DNA of 64,000 nucleotides from Rhodopirellula islandica (GTDB lineage: Bacteria > Planctomycetota > Planctomycetia > Pirellulales > Pirellulaceae): assembly GCF_001027925.1 (NCBI RefSeq), contig NZ_LECT01000016.1, forward strand, positions 62,001 to 126,000. The letters run 5' to 3'. This document shows, in pieces, positions 44,070 to 52,548 of the stretch (the stretch's first letter is position 1; every line of letters begins with the position of its first letter). The notes beneath the pieces are model-generated. The model was not told where the DNA came from. It saw only the letters and a program-made list of their open reading frames with translations, and did no database searches. Made by a program: the position numbers and the translations under genes.

Positions 44070-45094
44070 GCGCCCACCCCTTCCGAAAACTCAAATGAGG
44101 AAGAATCGACCAATTGATTGAGCTCCTCGCCGGAGCAGTCCAGCGACTGAGCCACCCACTGATCGTTGAAAACAGTCTCCAGATAACGCGTGCCGGAGTC
44201 ATGCAACACTGCGACACAGCGTTTACCGGCGAATTGTTCTTGCATCTTTCCGACGCTCATCAGAACGCCACCGGCTGACCCGCCGATCACCATCGCTTCT
44301 CGCTGAGCCGCCCGGCGGCAACCGATGACACATTCCAGATCGGTCACCCGAACGAGATGATCAAATCGTTGGCCTGCCGCCAGCCTGGGTTCTTTTCCGG
44401 CACCCAATCCGGGAATTTTGCGAGGTCCCGACGCCCCGCCAAACAAAACACTGCCCATAGAATCGACCGCGACGACCTGCACGTCGCGTCCGCGAGCCTT
44501 CAGGAAATCCCGGCAACCTTGCGCGGTCCCCGTGCTGCTCGTGGCCACGAACAACACATCCAGTTCACCACCGAGCGTCTCATCAATTTCGCGAATGGTG
44601 CCTTCAAAGTGCGATCGCGGGTTGTCAGTGTTCGCGTATTGATTGGGCCAAAAACTGTTGGGTGTCGTTTCAATCAGCTCGCAGACTCTCGCGATCCGTG
44701 CTGCCAGAAAGTCGCCATGGAGTGGTTCAGTGACCAACTCAATCGTGCCACCGAGTGCCTCGATGATCGAAAGGTTCTGCTTCTGTGCGCGAGGATCCAC
44801 GACGCAGCGAAACTTCAATCCGTGATACCGACACGCTTGCGCCAGACCAATGCCCATGTTGCCCGACGTCGATTCCACGATGGTGGTTCCTGGCCCGATC
44901 TCACCGCGGTGCAACGCTTCGGACAGCATCTTGGCGGCCGGACGATCCTTGGCACTTCCGCCCGGATTGGCGGCCTCCCATTTCACGATCAACTCGATAT
45001 CGGGTCGGTCCAAGAATCGGTCGAGTCGGATCAGTGGTGTGCCACCGATCGCATCGAGGACACCGCTGCAAACTCGCGAGGCTGATTGGTTCAT
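44066..45094 (-). CDS. SbnA/cysteine-synthase-like PLP enzyme
   Basis: Start at ATG 45094 (MNQSASRVCSGVL); 45142 is an in-frame alternative. About 342 residues. Fold-type II beta-synthase: GGTPLIRLDRF, PLP Lys in NPGGSAKDRPA, phosphate loop STSGNMGIGLAQ, Gly-rich TSSTGTAQG and VIGGSAGGVLMS. The C-terminal extension and YANTDNPRSHFEGT fit the SbnA subfamily, which joins O-phosphoserine with glutamate on the way to 2,3-diaminopropionate, better than housekeeping CysK. First gene of the coupled trio. Plain cysteine synthase activity remains possible. Confidence 0.82.
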   Translation of the reverse strand: MNQSASRVCSGVLDAIGGTPLIRLDRFLDRPDIELIVKWEAANPGGSAKDRPAAKMLSEALHRGEIGPGTTIVESTSGNMGIGLAQACRYHGLKFRCVVDPRAQKQNLSIIEALGGTIELVTEPLHGDFLAARIARVCELIETTPNSFWPNQYANTDNPRSHFEGTIREIDETLGGELDVLFVATSSTGTAQGCRDFLKARGRDVQVVAVDSMGSVLFGGASGPRKIPGLGAGKEPRLAAGQRFDHLVRVTDLECVIGCRRAAQREAMVIGGSAGGVLMSVGKMQEQFAGKRCVAVLHDSGTRYLETVFNDQWVAQSLDCSGEELNQLVDSSSFEFSEGVGA

Positions 45095-45281
45095 GCTTGG
45101 TAGGCTCAAGAGCAAAATTTTGGATTGCTGCTCCTGAAGCAATCACTGTGCCAATGCCTCCAACTCGACCGCGAGAATTCACAACCGCGAGACGCCTGCC
45201 CACCTCGTTCGCCCAGCTCGTTCCATGCGAAAACGAGAACTTCTATCAAACGAGCGGACCAGCACCATCTGGCCAACCAAT

Positions 45282-46139
45282 TCAGTCCATGCGGATGGCA
45301 TCGCCATGCCATAGAACGCGAAGGTCATCTCTCGACCACTCCTCGAGCCCGACCGACGGGTCGCCCACGAGCATGCGTTGCCCGTCGCTGGTCAGCCCCA
45401 GTGCAACAACACTGTGCCCCATCCCCGGAATCCATCCCCATTGGTCAGCGTACCGTCGATCATCGACTCCATACGGCAACTTCACCGCCATCAAGACTGG
45501 CCAATCGTTCCGGTCCCACATCTCGTCCAGCGTCTCATTCAGGACGGTTACCGACCGACTGTGTTGGTCAGCGACCAATTTGATTCCACGATACAACCCA
45601 AGGGTTGGCGTGCCACTGGAATCAGTCAAACAAAGCGGGATCAAGTCCGATTCAGACACGTTGATTCCCTCAGCACGAAGCAGCGTCGCTGCTGCAGCGG
45701 GACTGCATGTCGCCCAAGAAGTCTGCATCGCCACGCCGTTTTTCCATTGATCTCCGCCCTCGGGTGCCGGACGAATTGCGATGGAAAGCAACGGCCAAAG
45801 AATGGCTGCTCCCGAAACCATCCCCAACAAAGCGGACAAGATCACGCGGCGCCACGCGGGGGTTTGGGGGAGACGCAAAGCCCAACCCGCAGCGAGTGCA
45901 GCGAAGATCGAAGCGAAGTTTGTGTAGACAATCGCAGCAGAATTGGGCACATACTTGGCCCAGAAAAGCTGGCCAGACGCGTAAAAGAGGAAGTAGATCA
46001 TCGCCAGAACTGCGAGCGACAAACACAACATCACCCGCTGACCTTTGTCCGAATAGGCGACCGAGAACACAAACCAACCTGCCGCAATCGACAACCCGGC
46101 CATCACCAACATCGCATTCATCAAATCAGTCGCTATCAA
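45282..46139 (-). CDS. Membrane protein with C39-like peptidase domain
   Basis: 285 residues. Four N-terminal membrane segments (about 8-27, 35-55, 65-85, 98-118) followed by a papain-fold C39-like domain. Catalytic candidates: Cys in SWATCSPAAAATLLRAEG, His in GMGHSVVALG and Asp in VGDPSVGLEEWS. C39 peptidases usually cut double-glycine leader peptides and sit N-terminal in ABC exporters; here the domain is C-terminal to a membrane anchor and no ABC half is present. 187 bp upstream of the SbnA-like gene, same strand. Processing of a secreted peptide is possible but no substrate was seen. Confidence 0.72.
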   Translation of the reverse strand: MIATDLMNAMLVMAGLSIAAGWFVFSVAYSDKGQRVMLCLSLAVLAMIYFLFYASGQLFWAKYVPNSAAIVYTNFASIFAALAAGWALRLPQTPAWRRVILSALLGMVSGAAILWPLLSIAIRPAPEGGDQWKNGVAMQTSWATCSPAAAATLLRAEGINVSESDLIPLCLTDSSGTPTLGLYRGIKLVADQHSRSVTVLNETLDEMWDRNDWPVLMAVKLPYGVDDRRYADQWGWIPGMGHSVVALGLTSDGQRMLVGDPSVGLEEWSRDDLRVLWHGDAIRMD

Positions 46140-46292
46140 CTGGCTATCCTTCTGTAGAATTCATTGAAATTGTGATCTGGGTCGGCAAGGCGGAATGCGA
46201 TCCTGAAACACGCCACCCGAGCATTGCGGCATCAACGCAATTCTCACGCCGCAACGAACAGCCTTACACATCGAGCCGCCTGCCATCGACCG

Positions 46293-46301
46293 CTAAGCAG
46301 G
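46293..46301 (+). repeat. Solitary TAAGCAGGT end
   Basis: TAAGCAGGTCGGCAGGAGT matches the left end of the dispersed element that follows at 46391, probably a truncated neighbour copy. Confidence 0.4.
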
Positions 46302-46390
46302 TCGGCAGGAGTCTTTCGGCATTTGGACTGTTTCGGTAAGCGTTGTTGCTCCCACGCACAACCGGGGCGAAAACTTATCTCGTCTGGAGC

Positions 46391-46517
46391 TAAGCAGGTC
46401 GGCTGGAATGATCGGGCACAACCATGTGAGCCGTTTGGGCGTTAGCCCCGGTTGCGCGTGAAAACCGTGGCTAACGCCAACGGCTCACATACTCGATGAC
46501 ACCTGCGTACCTGCTTA
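46391..46517 (+). repeat. Full-length TAAGCAGGT MITE-like element (copy 3)
   Basis: Terminal inverted repeats TAAGCAGGT (46391-46399) and ACCTGCTTA (46509-46517). Inside, ACCATGTGAGCCGTTTGGGC and GGGCGTTAGCCCCGG are repeated inverted further on (TGGCTAACGCCAACGGCTCACAT), making a long hairpin of about 127 bp. Confidence 0.75.
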
Positions 46518-46605
46518 ACCGTGAAGAACGCGTTGTTGCGGCACGCAATCTGCGTCCATTGTCCCTCGCAATTGAAATTCGCACCCAATCAATGAGGACA
46601 ATCAC

Positions 46606-47172
46606 ATGAGTGAACAAACACTGAACGAAAAGCGGATCGCCTTTCTCGCAACGGACGGTTTCGAGCAAGTCGAATTGACCAAGCCCTGGGAAGCGATCAA
46701 ATCCGCCGGCGCAGACGTCGTTTTGGTGTCGCCAAAGGATGGAAAAATCCAAGGCATGAACCACGACGAAAAGGCCGATCAGTTTTCGGTCGACCAGAAC
46801 GTGGCCAACGTCTCAGCGGAGGACTTCGATGGATTGGTCCTGCCTGGCGGTGTCGCGAATCCCGACACCCTCCGGACCTGCGAAAACTCCGTTAGCTTCA
46901 TCCGTGACTTCTTCAAGCAACACAAACCCGTCGCGGCCATTTGCCACGGACCGTGGACGCTGATCGAGGCGGACGTTGTTCGGGGGCGTCGAGTCACGTC
47001 TTGGCCAAGTCTAAAAACTGACCTCAAAAACGCGGGTGCAGAATGGGTGGACCAAGAATGCGTGTGCGATGAAGGGCTGGTGACCAGTCGCAACCCCGAT
47101 GACCTGCCAGCCTTCTGCGACAAGGCGATCGAAGAATTCGCCGAAGGCAAGCACGCCGCTCAAACGGTCTGA
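46606..47172 (+). CDS. DJ-1/PfpI family protein
   Basis: 188 residues, the typical size of PfpI/YhbO-type members. Nucleophile Cys113 in AAICHGPW with the following His114, and the conserved Glu20 in DGFEQVEL. Members act as glyoxalases, deglycases or chaperones against carbonyl and oxidative stress; protease activity of the type member is disputed. Followed by an AhpD-like gene 84 bp downstream and a flavoprotein reductase, forming a redox-stress group. Confidence 0.9.
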   Translation: MSEQTLNEKRIAFLATDGFEQVELTKPWEAIKSAGADVVLVSPKDGKIQGMNHDEKADQFSVDQNVANVSAEDFDGLVLPGGVANPDTLRTCENSVSFIRDFFKQHKPVAAICHGPWTLIEADVVRGRRVTSWPSLKTDLKNAGAEWVDQECVCDEGLVTSRNPDDLPAFCDKAIEEFAEGKHAAQTV

Positions 47173-47256
47173 TGCCTGAACCCGAGTTCCAGGTCCGCTC
47201 GCGTGAGCCGACCTGGAACCTTTGTCCAACACCTCCCCCACTATCTGGAAACCACC

Positions 47257-47769
47257 ATGGCGTATGCACAACCACTGTCGATCAACGAAGCTCCCGACGC
47301 AGCCAAACCAATCCTCGAGGCCATCGAAGAAAAGTTCGGCCAGTCAATGAACATCTTCAGCACGTTGGCACACCAGCCAGACGTTCTAGGTGGCATGACT
47401 CAGATCAACGATGGGCTGCAGAACGATTTGCCAGCCAAATATCGAGAGCTGGCGTACTACAAAGCGTCCCAGTTGAATTCGTGCGACTACTGTTCCCACT
47501 ACCACCGCCAAGCAGCGAAGAAAGCGGGTTTGTCGGAACAACAACTGGACTCAATGAACGTCAGCGCAGGTGACCTGTTCGATGACAAGGAACAGGCGGT
47601 TCTGAAGTACGCCGAGCAATTGACGACTAAGGCAAACGTTGACGCATCGGTTGTGAAGGAACTCAAGTTGTTCCTCAACGAAAAACAACTGGTCACCCTG
47701 GCCGCTGCGGTGGCACTCGCCAACTTCACCAATCGTGTCAATCACGGATTGGACATCGAACTGCCATGA
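47257..47769 (+). CDS. AhpD-like / carboxymuconolactone decarboxylase family protein
   Basis: Start at ATG 47257 (MAYAQPLSINEAPDA) because the upstream 18 residues are poorly composed for the family. About 170 residues. All-helical CMD fold with the redox CxxC in NSCDYCSHYHRQAAKK, where the trailing His is the AhpD proton-relay signature. Likely a thiol peroxidase or disulphide partner. Its stop overlaps the next gene (ATGA, 47766-47769), so it is coupled to the flavin disulphide reductase, which could be its electron donor. Confidence 0.85.
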   Translation: MAYAQPLSINEAPDAAKPILEAIEEKFGQSMNIFSTLAHQPDVLGGMTQINDGLQNDLPAKYRELAYYKASQLNSCDYCSHYHRQAAKKAGLSEQQLDSMNVSAGDLFDDKEQAVLKYAEQLTTKANVDASVVKELKLFLNEKQLVTLAAAVALANFTNRVNHGLDIELP

Positions 47770-49121
47770 GCAGCAAACAATTTGATTTGGTGGTCCTGGG
47801 AACGGGGCCTTCCGGCGGCACAGTCGCCTCGAAAATCGCTCGGTCAGGCAAACGCGTTGCGTTGGTCGACTCGAGGACATTCGGGGGCGTCTGTGCACTG
47901 CGTGGATGCAATCCCAAGAAAGTTTATGTCAACGCGGGTCAATTGGTCGACCAAGTCCACCGTGGCAACGGTCGGCTTGTTTCAGACGCGTCGCTCCAAA
48001 TTGACTGGAAGCAGCTTCACGCGTTCAAAACGGAGTTCACTCAACCCGTCGCCGACAAGAAGGAACAATCGTTCCAAGACGACGGGATCAAGACGTTTCA
48101 TGGGGTCGCACGATTTGTCGCACCAGACACGATTGACGTCGTTGGCACGAAACTGACCGCCGAGCGATTTTTGATCGCCACCGGCGGCAGGCCGCGTGAA
48201 TTATCGTTCGCTGGCGCAGAGAATGTCACCCGCAGTGATGAGTTTCTGGAACTGGAAACGTTGCCCGATCATGTGGTCTTCATTGGCGGCGGTTACATTT
48301 CGTTGGAGTTTGCTGGCGTCGTTGCCCGCGCCGGACGCCGGGTCACCGTCATCGAAAAGAACGCTCGAGTACTCGCGGGTTTCGACCCCGATCTTGTCGA
48401 TCAACTCACTGGCTCTCTCCGTGACAACGGGGTTCAGTTCCAACTGAACGCGGAGATCTCCCGTGTCGAGAAATCGAAAGACGGTCGGCTGCAAATTCAC
48501 TTTGCCAATCAGGAATCCCCTCTTCCATGTGGACTTGCGATTCATGGGGCGGGCCGCGTCCCGAACATTGACGAACTCTGCCTTTCTCAAGGCGAAATCG
48601 TACACGGCGAGAATGGGGTCACAGTCAATTCATTCATGCAAAACCCGACCAACCCACGCGTCTTCGCAACCGGCGACTGCGCCGACAATGGGATGCCGCG
48701 ATTGACTCCTGTCGCAAATGAAGACGCGAGAATTGCGGCGAAGAACCTGTTCTCCGAAAAGCTGGATCGGGTTCCCGACTACGGGCATGTTCCCAAGGTC
48801 GCATTCACGATTCCAAGCATCGCGTCCGTTGGATTGTCAGAGGAGGAAGCCCGTCAAACCAATCACAACCTGGATGTCCTGAGCGACGACATCTCGTCCT
48901 GGGGAAGTGTCCGCAAGATTGGACCAACTGTCGCCGGTTACAAGCTTCTCATTGATTCGAAAACCGATGTGATTCTTGGCGCTCACTTGCTCGGCCCATC
49001 CGCGGAAGAAACGATCAACTTGTTTGCACTGGCGATGAAGTTCAATCTGACCGCAACCGACATGAAGTCGACCTTGTTCGCGTTCCCCACCTTCGCGTCC
49101 GATGTCCGCTCAATGCTTTGA
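47766..49121 (+). CDS. FAD-dependent pyridine nucleotide-disulphide oxidoreductase
   Basis: 451 residues of the glutathione reductase/mercuric reductase class. FAD motif VVLGTGPSGGTVASKIA, redox pair in GGVCALRGCNPKKV (Cys spaced by four, as in the class), NAD(P) motif HVVFIGGGYISLEFAGV and FAD motif FATGDCADNG. The dimerisation domain is present, but the usual HPT..E active-site motif at the C-terminus is replaced by AFPTFASDVRSM, so the base that activates the disulphide is probably missing. Coupled to the AhpD-like gene, suggesting a dedicated thiol-redox pair. Confidence 0.88.
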   Translation: MSSKQFDLVVLGTGPSGGTVASKIARSGKRVALVDSRTFGGVCALRGCNPKKVYVNAGQLVDQVHRGNGRLVSDASLQIDWKQLHAFKTEFTQPVADKKEQSFQDDGIKTFHGVARFVAPDTIDVVGTKLTAERFLIATGGRPRELSFAGAENVTRSDEFLELETLPDHVVFIGGGYISLEFAGVVARAGRRVTVIEKNARVLAGFDPDLVDQLTGSLRDNGVQFQLNAEISRVEKSKDGRLQIHFANQESPLPCGLAIHGAGRVPNIDELCLSQGEIVHGENGVTVNSFMQNPTNPRVFATGDCADNGMPRLTPVANEDARIAAKNLFSEKLDRVPDYGHVPKVAFTIPSIASVGLSEEEARQTNHNLDVLSDDISSWGSVRKIGPTVAGYKLLIDSKTDVILGAHLLGPSAEETINLFALAMKFNLTATDMKSTLFAFPTFASDVRSML

Positions 49122-49273
49122 GCCGTAACCGGGACCAACACTGGCCTTCGGAAAAAGCGGGTGCCAGACAATGCGGCCTTTTTTTGGTTCTGTCCCACGC
49201 CCCAACGGGGCAGCCGCAACCCAGGGCGTCGGAAATTGATTGAATGATTGAAGGATTTTTTCCGTGTTTCCTT

Positions 49274-49320
49274 GTTCCCAGGCTCTGCCTGGGAACACAC
49301 TGTCTTGGAGGCTCCGCCTC
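49274..49320. repeat. Double palindrome (CCCAGGCTCTGCCTGGG and GAGGCTCCGCCTC)
   Basis: GTTCCCAGG..CCTGGGAAC with five central bases, then GGAGGC..GCCTCC. Tandem short hairpins of this kind are widespread dispersed intergenic repeats in bacteria with large genomes. Confidence 0.7.
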
Positions 49321-49372
49321 CCGATTCTGTCTCAGCAGGCAGGGTATGTCGATTGATGAAGGACAGCATTTG

Positions 49373-49431
49373 GTAGTGGCCGAGGCAACAAGTCCCTTGC
49401 GTGGGAAAGGACTCGTCGCCTCGTCCACTAC
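49373..49431. repeat. Imperfect 26-bp hairpin
   Basis: GTAGTGGCCGAGGCAACAAG pairs with the later CGTCGCCTCGTCCACTAC with about three mismatches, leaving a short loop. Structured but with no recognised function. Confidence 0.6.
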
Positions 49432-49595
49432 GGTTCAGGTCCTGGGCGAAGGAGCCTCGAAGAACGGCAGTAAGAAGATCGACGTCCCTTGCCCTGGGCT
49501 GTCATAGGGCTGCCCTGTTGGGGCGAAGTCGTGCAACGGAACTTGCGCAAACCATTGGCCCCCGCTCCACCAAACCTTTCACAGTCCAGAATGAT

Positions 49596-49641
49596 GCCCA
49601 AACGGCTCACACGGTTCTGTTCGATCGTTCCTACCTGCTTG
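49596..49641 (-). repeat. Fragment of the TAAGCAGGT dispersed repeat family (copy 5)
   Basis: Reverse complement reads AAGCAGGTAGGAACGATCG and later GTGTGAGCCGTTTGGGC, the left half of the element. Confidence 0.6.
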
Positions 49642-49654
49642 GAGCGACCCGAAA

Positions 49655-50641
49655 TCACAGCCCACTGCCGTCAGCGGTCAGCACAACTTTGCCGCGTTCC
49701 ACTCCGTTTTCCACATGCTTGTGTGCTTGGCTCAATTGAGAAAACGGATAGATCGCGTCGATGGTGATCTCCAGTTCGCCCCGTTCATGCAGCGTGATCA
49801 GCGTCCGTAAATCGTCCGCATTCGGCTTCGCCAACATCACTGTCCCCGACTTTGACAACGGCCAAGTCACCAAAGTCATCAACATGCCTTTCACGTCGGG
49901 CTCCGTCGACACATACCGCCCACCTTCCTTGAGCACCTGCTTGACATCCCAGTAATCCGATTTTCCCGCCGCGTCGAAGATCAAATCCCAGCGTTCGGAT
50001 GAGTTGGCAAAATCCGTTGTTTCGTAGTTGTAAAAGTGGTCCGCCCCGAGTGACCGGCAAAAATCTTCGTTGTCCCCGCTTGCGACGGCATCCACATGGC
50101 AATCGTAGGATTTTGCAATTTGCACTGCAAACATCCCGACACCACCGCTCGCGCCATTGATCAAAACCTGCTTGCCTTTCGCAATGCCCCCGTGATCTCG
50201 GAGAGACTGGAGCGCAGTCGTGCCCGCAAGCGGAATGGCGGCGGCTTCATTGAAGCTCATCGAATCGGGAATCGCAGCGGTCACATCAATCGCTGCGACA
50301 GCGAAGTCAGCACAGGCTCCGCCGCGCATCGTATCCAGGAACGCAACCACTCGATCTCCAACCGCAAAGGGTCCGTCGCCGGCGCAATCCGCGATCACCC
50401 CCGCGACGTCGTAGCCGGGAACCCGAGGAAACCCACCCGGCAACAACCCTTTCATCTCGCCGCTCCGCAACCGGTAGTCAATTGGATTGACACTGGACGC
50501 TCGCACGTCAATCAGCACCTGCCCTGGCAAGCGTTCCGGGATTGGAACGACGCCGGGATGCAACACAGTCGCGTCGCCGTAATCCTCGTAGACCATCGCG
50601 TTCATGGTTTGGCGGTCATTCAACGTTGCTGCATCAGTCAT
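49655..50641 (-). CDS. Zinc-independent MDR quinone oxidoreductase / alcohol dehydrogenase-like
   Basis: 328 residues. GroES-like N-terminal domain (SVNPIDYRLRSGEM, VPGYDVAGVI, GDRVVAFL) and a Rossmann domain with ASGGVGMFAVQIAKS. The structural and catalytic zinc Cys/His residues of zinc alcohol dehydrogenases are absent, placing it with zeta-crystallin-type NADPH:quinone reductases. Substrate unknown. Transcribed away from the SDR gene, with 240 bp between the two starts. Confidence 0.88.
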   Translation of the reverse strand: MTDAATLNDRQTMNAMVYEDYGDATVLHPGVVPIPERLPGQVLIDVRASSVNPIDYRLRSGEMKGLLPGGFPRVPGYDVAGVIADCAGDGPFAVGDRVVAFLDTMRGGACADFAVAAIDVTAAIPDSMSFNEAAAIPLAGTTALQSLRDHGGIAKGKQVLINGASGGVGMFAVQIAKSYDCHVDAVASGDNEDFCRSLGADHFYNYETTDFANSSERWDLIFDAAGKSDYWDVKQVLKEGGRYVSTEPDVKGMLMTLVTWPLSKSGTVMLAKPNADDLRTLITLHERGELEITIDAIYPFSQLSQAHKHVENGVERGKVVLTADGSGL

Positions 50642-50881
50642 GACGATTTCTCTCGAGTCTCGTTGGTTGTTTTTGATTTCTTGTTCCGCGAGCGTTCATT
50701 GTGCTCGCGAAACTGCCAGTTTCATCACTGCAACTGGTGTACCGGGCAGGTGAGAGAATCGCCGCAACTGAGAACAACACCTGCCACCCCAATCCTGCAT
50801 TTCCCGGAACGTTGTTTGCATCTCGGTTGAAGGACAAATCGCACCTCCCCCCCTTCCACAAGAAAGCGTCTGGAACAAATC

Positions 50882-51784
50882 ATGACCACCGCCACCCAAC
50901 AACGCGTGCAGCTCGTCGATCCGCGAGAAGCGTACGCGAAACCTCCGTTCAACGACCAGCAACCAATGGAGATGCCAGGCAGCACGGAGAAGATGCACCC
51001 CTCTCCCAATCATGGCGAAGACAGCTACCAAGGCTCTGGCAAATTGCAGGGCCTGAACGCTCTGATCACTGGCGGCGACAGCGGCATCGGTCGTGCGATC
51101 GCGATTTGCTACGCTCGAGAGGGAGCCAACGTCGCGATCAACTATCTCTCAGAAGACGCCGATGCAAAGCAAACAGCAGAAGTCGCAAAGCAATCCGGCG
51201 TCGATGTCTCCGTGATTCGCGGCGATCTTCGCGAAGAATCCTTTTGCAACGAATTGGTGGAGAAGACTCGCGAAGAACACGGTGCGATTGACATTCTCGT
51301 CAACAACGCGGCCTACCAGGAAACCGCCAATGACGTCGACGAATTCTCAACGGAACTGTTCGACCGCATCTTCAAAACCAACGTTTATGCGCCCTTTTGG
51401 CTCTCGCGCGCCGTGATGAAACACTTGCCACCAGGGGGGAGCATCATCAACACGGTTTCGATTCAAGGCTACGACCCTTCGCCGTACCTGCTCCCGTATG
51501 CTTCCACGAAATCCGCCATGCTGGGAATGACCAAAGGACTGGCCAAACTGGCGATGGACCATGGGGTGCGGGTCAACGCGGTCGCACCAGGTCCCGTCTG
51601 GACGCCGCTGATTCCCGGCTCGATGCCAGAAGAAAAGTTCAAGGAATTTGGAGCCAACAGCCTCTTTGGACGTCCGGCTCAACCGATCGAGTTGGCACCG
51701 TTGTACGTCTGGTTGGCCAGTCCCGACGCGAGCTACGTTACCGGGGAAGTCTTCGGGTGCACTGGCGGTCGTACACCCGTCTGA
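50882..51784 (+). CDS. SDR oxidoreductase, general stress protein type
   Basis: 300 residues. NAD(P)-binding ALITGGDSGIGRAIAICYA, NNAAY strand end, catalytic Tyr and Lys in PYASTKSAMLGM. The 40-residue N-terminal extension (MEMPGSTEKMHPSPNHGEDS) before the Rossmann fold is characteristic of the YdaD/YhdF/YhxC-like general stress dehydrogenases. Physiological substrate unknown. It lies among other stress-type genes. Confidence 0.9.
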   Translation: MTTATQQRVQLVDPREAYAKPPFNDQQPMEMPGSTEKMHPSPNHGEDSYQGSGKLQGLNALITGGDSGIGRAIAICYAREGANVAINYLSEDADAKQTAEVAKQSGVDVSVIRGDLREESFCNELVEKTREEHGAIDILVNNAAYQETANDVDEFSTELFDRIFKTNVYAPFWLSRAVMKHLPPGGSIINTVSIQGYDPSPYLLPYASTKSAMLGMTKGLAKLAMDHGVRVNAVAPGPVWTPLIPGSMPEEKFKEFGANSLFGRPAQPIELAPLYVWLASPDASYVTGEVFGCTGGRTPV

Positions 51785-51827
51785 CACTGGCGGCATGTCG
51801 CCACTTGGCCGGACACTCTCAAACGTC

Positions 51828-51955
51828 TAAGCAGGTAGACAGGAGTGATCAGGCAGAACCATGTGAGCCATTCGGCGTTAGCCCCGGTTGTACGTGGGAA
51901 CAGTGGCGTTTGCGATGACAGTTCAAATGCCAACAGACTCCTGCCAACCTGCTTA
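51828..51955 (+). repeat. Full-length TAAGCAGGT MITE-like element (copy 4)
   Basis: Terminal inverted repeats TAAGCAGGT (51828-51836) and ACCTGCTTA (51947-51955). Contains CAGAACCATGTGAGCC and GGCGTTAGCCCCGGTTG, as in copy 3. Confidence 0.75.
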
Positions 51956-51998
51956 AACGCGAGGCCGGCTCACCCGATCGGCGAGCCGACCTTGCTTT

Positions 51999-52358
51999 CT
52001 ACTTCGATGGATCGTGGCCCCAATTCTTGAGGCTGTAGCACCAGTCCGTTTCTGAAACATCCCCATCGGGTTCTTGCGCCGCGTGCCGCTTGATGTACCC
52101 ACAAACCTTTTGCATGTGATCCAATTGCTCGTCTGAAAGCTCCGACTTGTTGGTGCGTTTGATTTCGATGATCTTGCGAGCGGATTGCCGACCGACAGAC
52201 TCTTCGGCACCGTCTTTCGTTTGCCCGACTGATTTGGACTCGTCGGTCTCCAACCAATCCTCGATCTCTTTGGGCTGCATGTTGACGAGGTCGTAGAACT
52301 CTTCATAGATTTCTTCTTGCTTCTCAGACAAGCTGGTCGCCATGATCAGATCTTCCAT
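51999..52358 (-). CDS. DUF3140 protein
   Basis: Start at ATG 52358 (MEDLIMATS) or 52343. About 115-120 residues matching DUF3140 along its whole length: EEFYDLVNMQPKEIEDWLET, DESKSVGQTKDG, SVGRQSARKIIEI, HMQKVCGYIKRHAAQ and the C-terminal WCYSLKNWGHD. The fold is helical, probably nucleic-acid related, but its function is unknown. Such genes commonly accompany stress genes like those around it. Confidence 0.88.
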   Translation of the reverse strand: MEDLIMATSLSEKQEEIYEEFYDLVNMQPKEIEDWLETDESKSVGQTKDGAEESVGRQSARKIIEIKRTNKSELSDEQLDHMQKVCGYIKRHAAQEPDGDVSETDWCYSLKNWGHDPSK

Positions 52359-52548
52359 TGCGGGATGTGTGTGGTGAACGAACACGTCTTCCTCGCTGCA
52401 ACCGAAGGAATTCAGCGATAGCAGCCTATTGATTCAATACGTTTCGCAGATTTCGCGATCAGCCGATGGGCTTTCACCCACGGTCACGGGAGACAAACCG
52501 GACGCGATCGTGTTCCGGCTGACTAAAGCGACAGGCCAATAGGCCGAT

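Larger units (their letters stand above)
49122..49654. other. Gene-free stretch of dispersed hairpin repeats
   Basis: 533 bp. Contains CCCCAACGGGGCAG, the hairpin GTTCCCAGGCTCTGCC.. (49274-49296), GGAGGCTCCGCCTCC (49306-49320), a long imperfect hairpin (49373-49431), GGGCTGCCCTGTTGGGGC (49507-49525) and a TAAGCAGGT-family fragment (49596-49641). No coding region seen. Confidence 0.7.
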
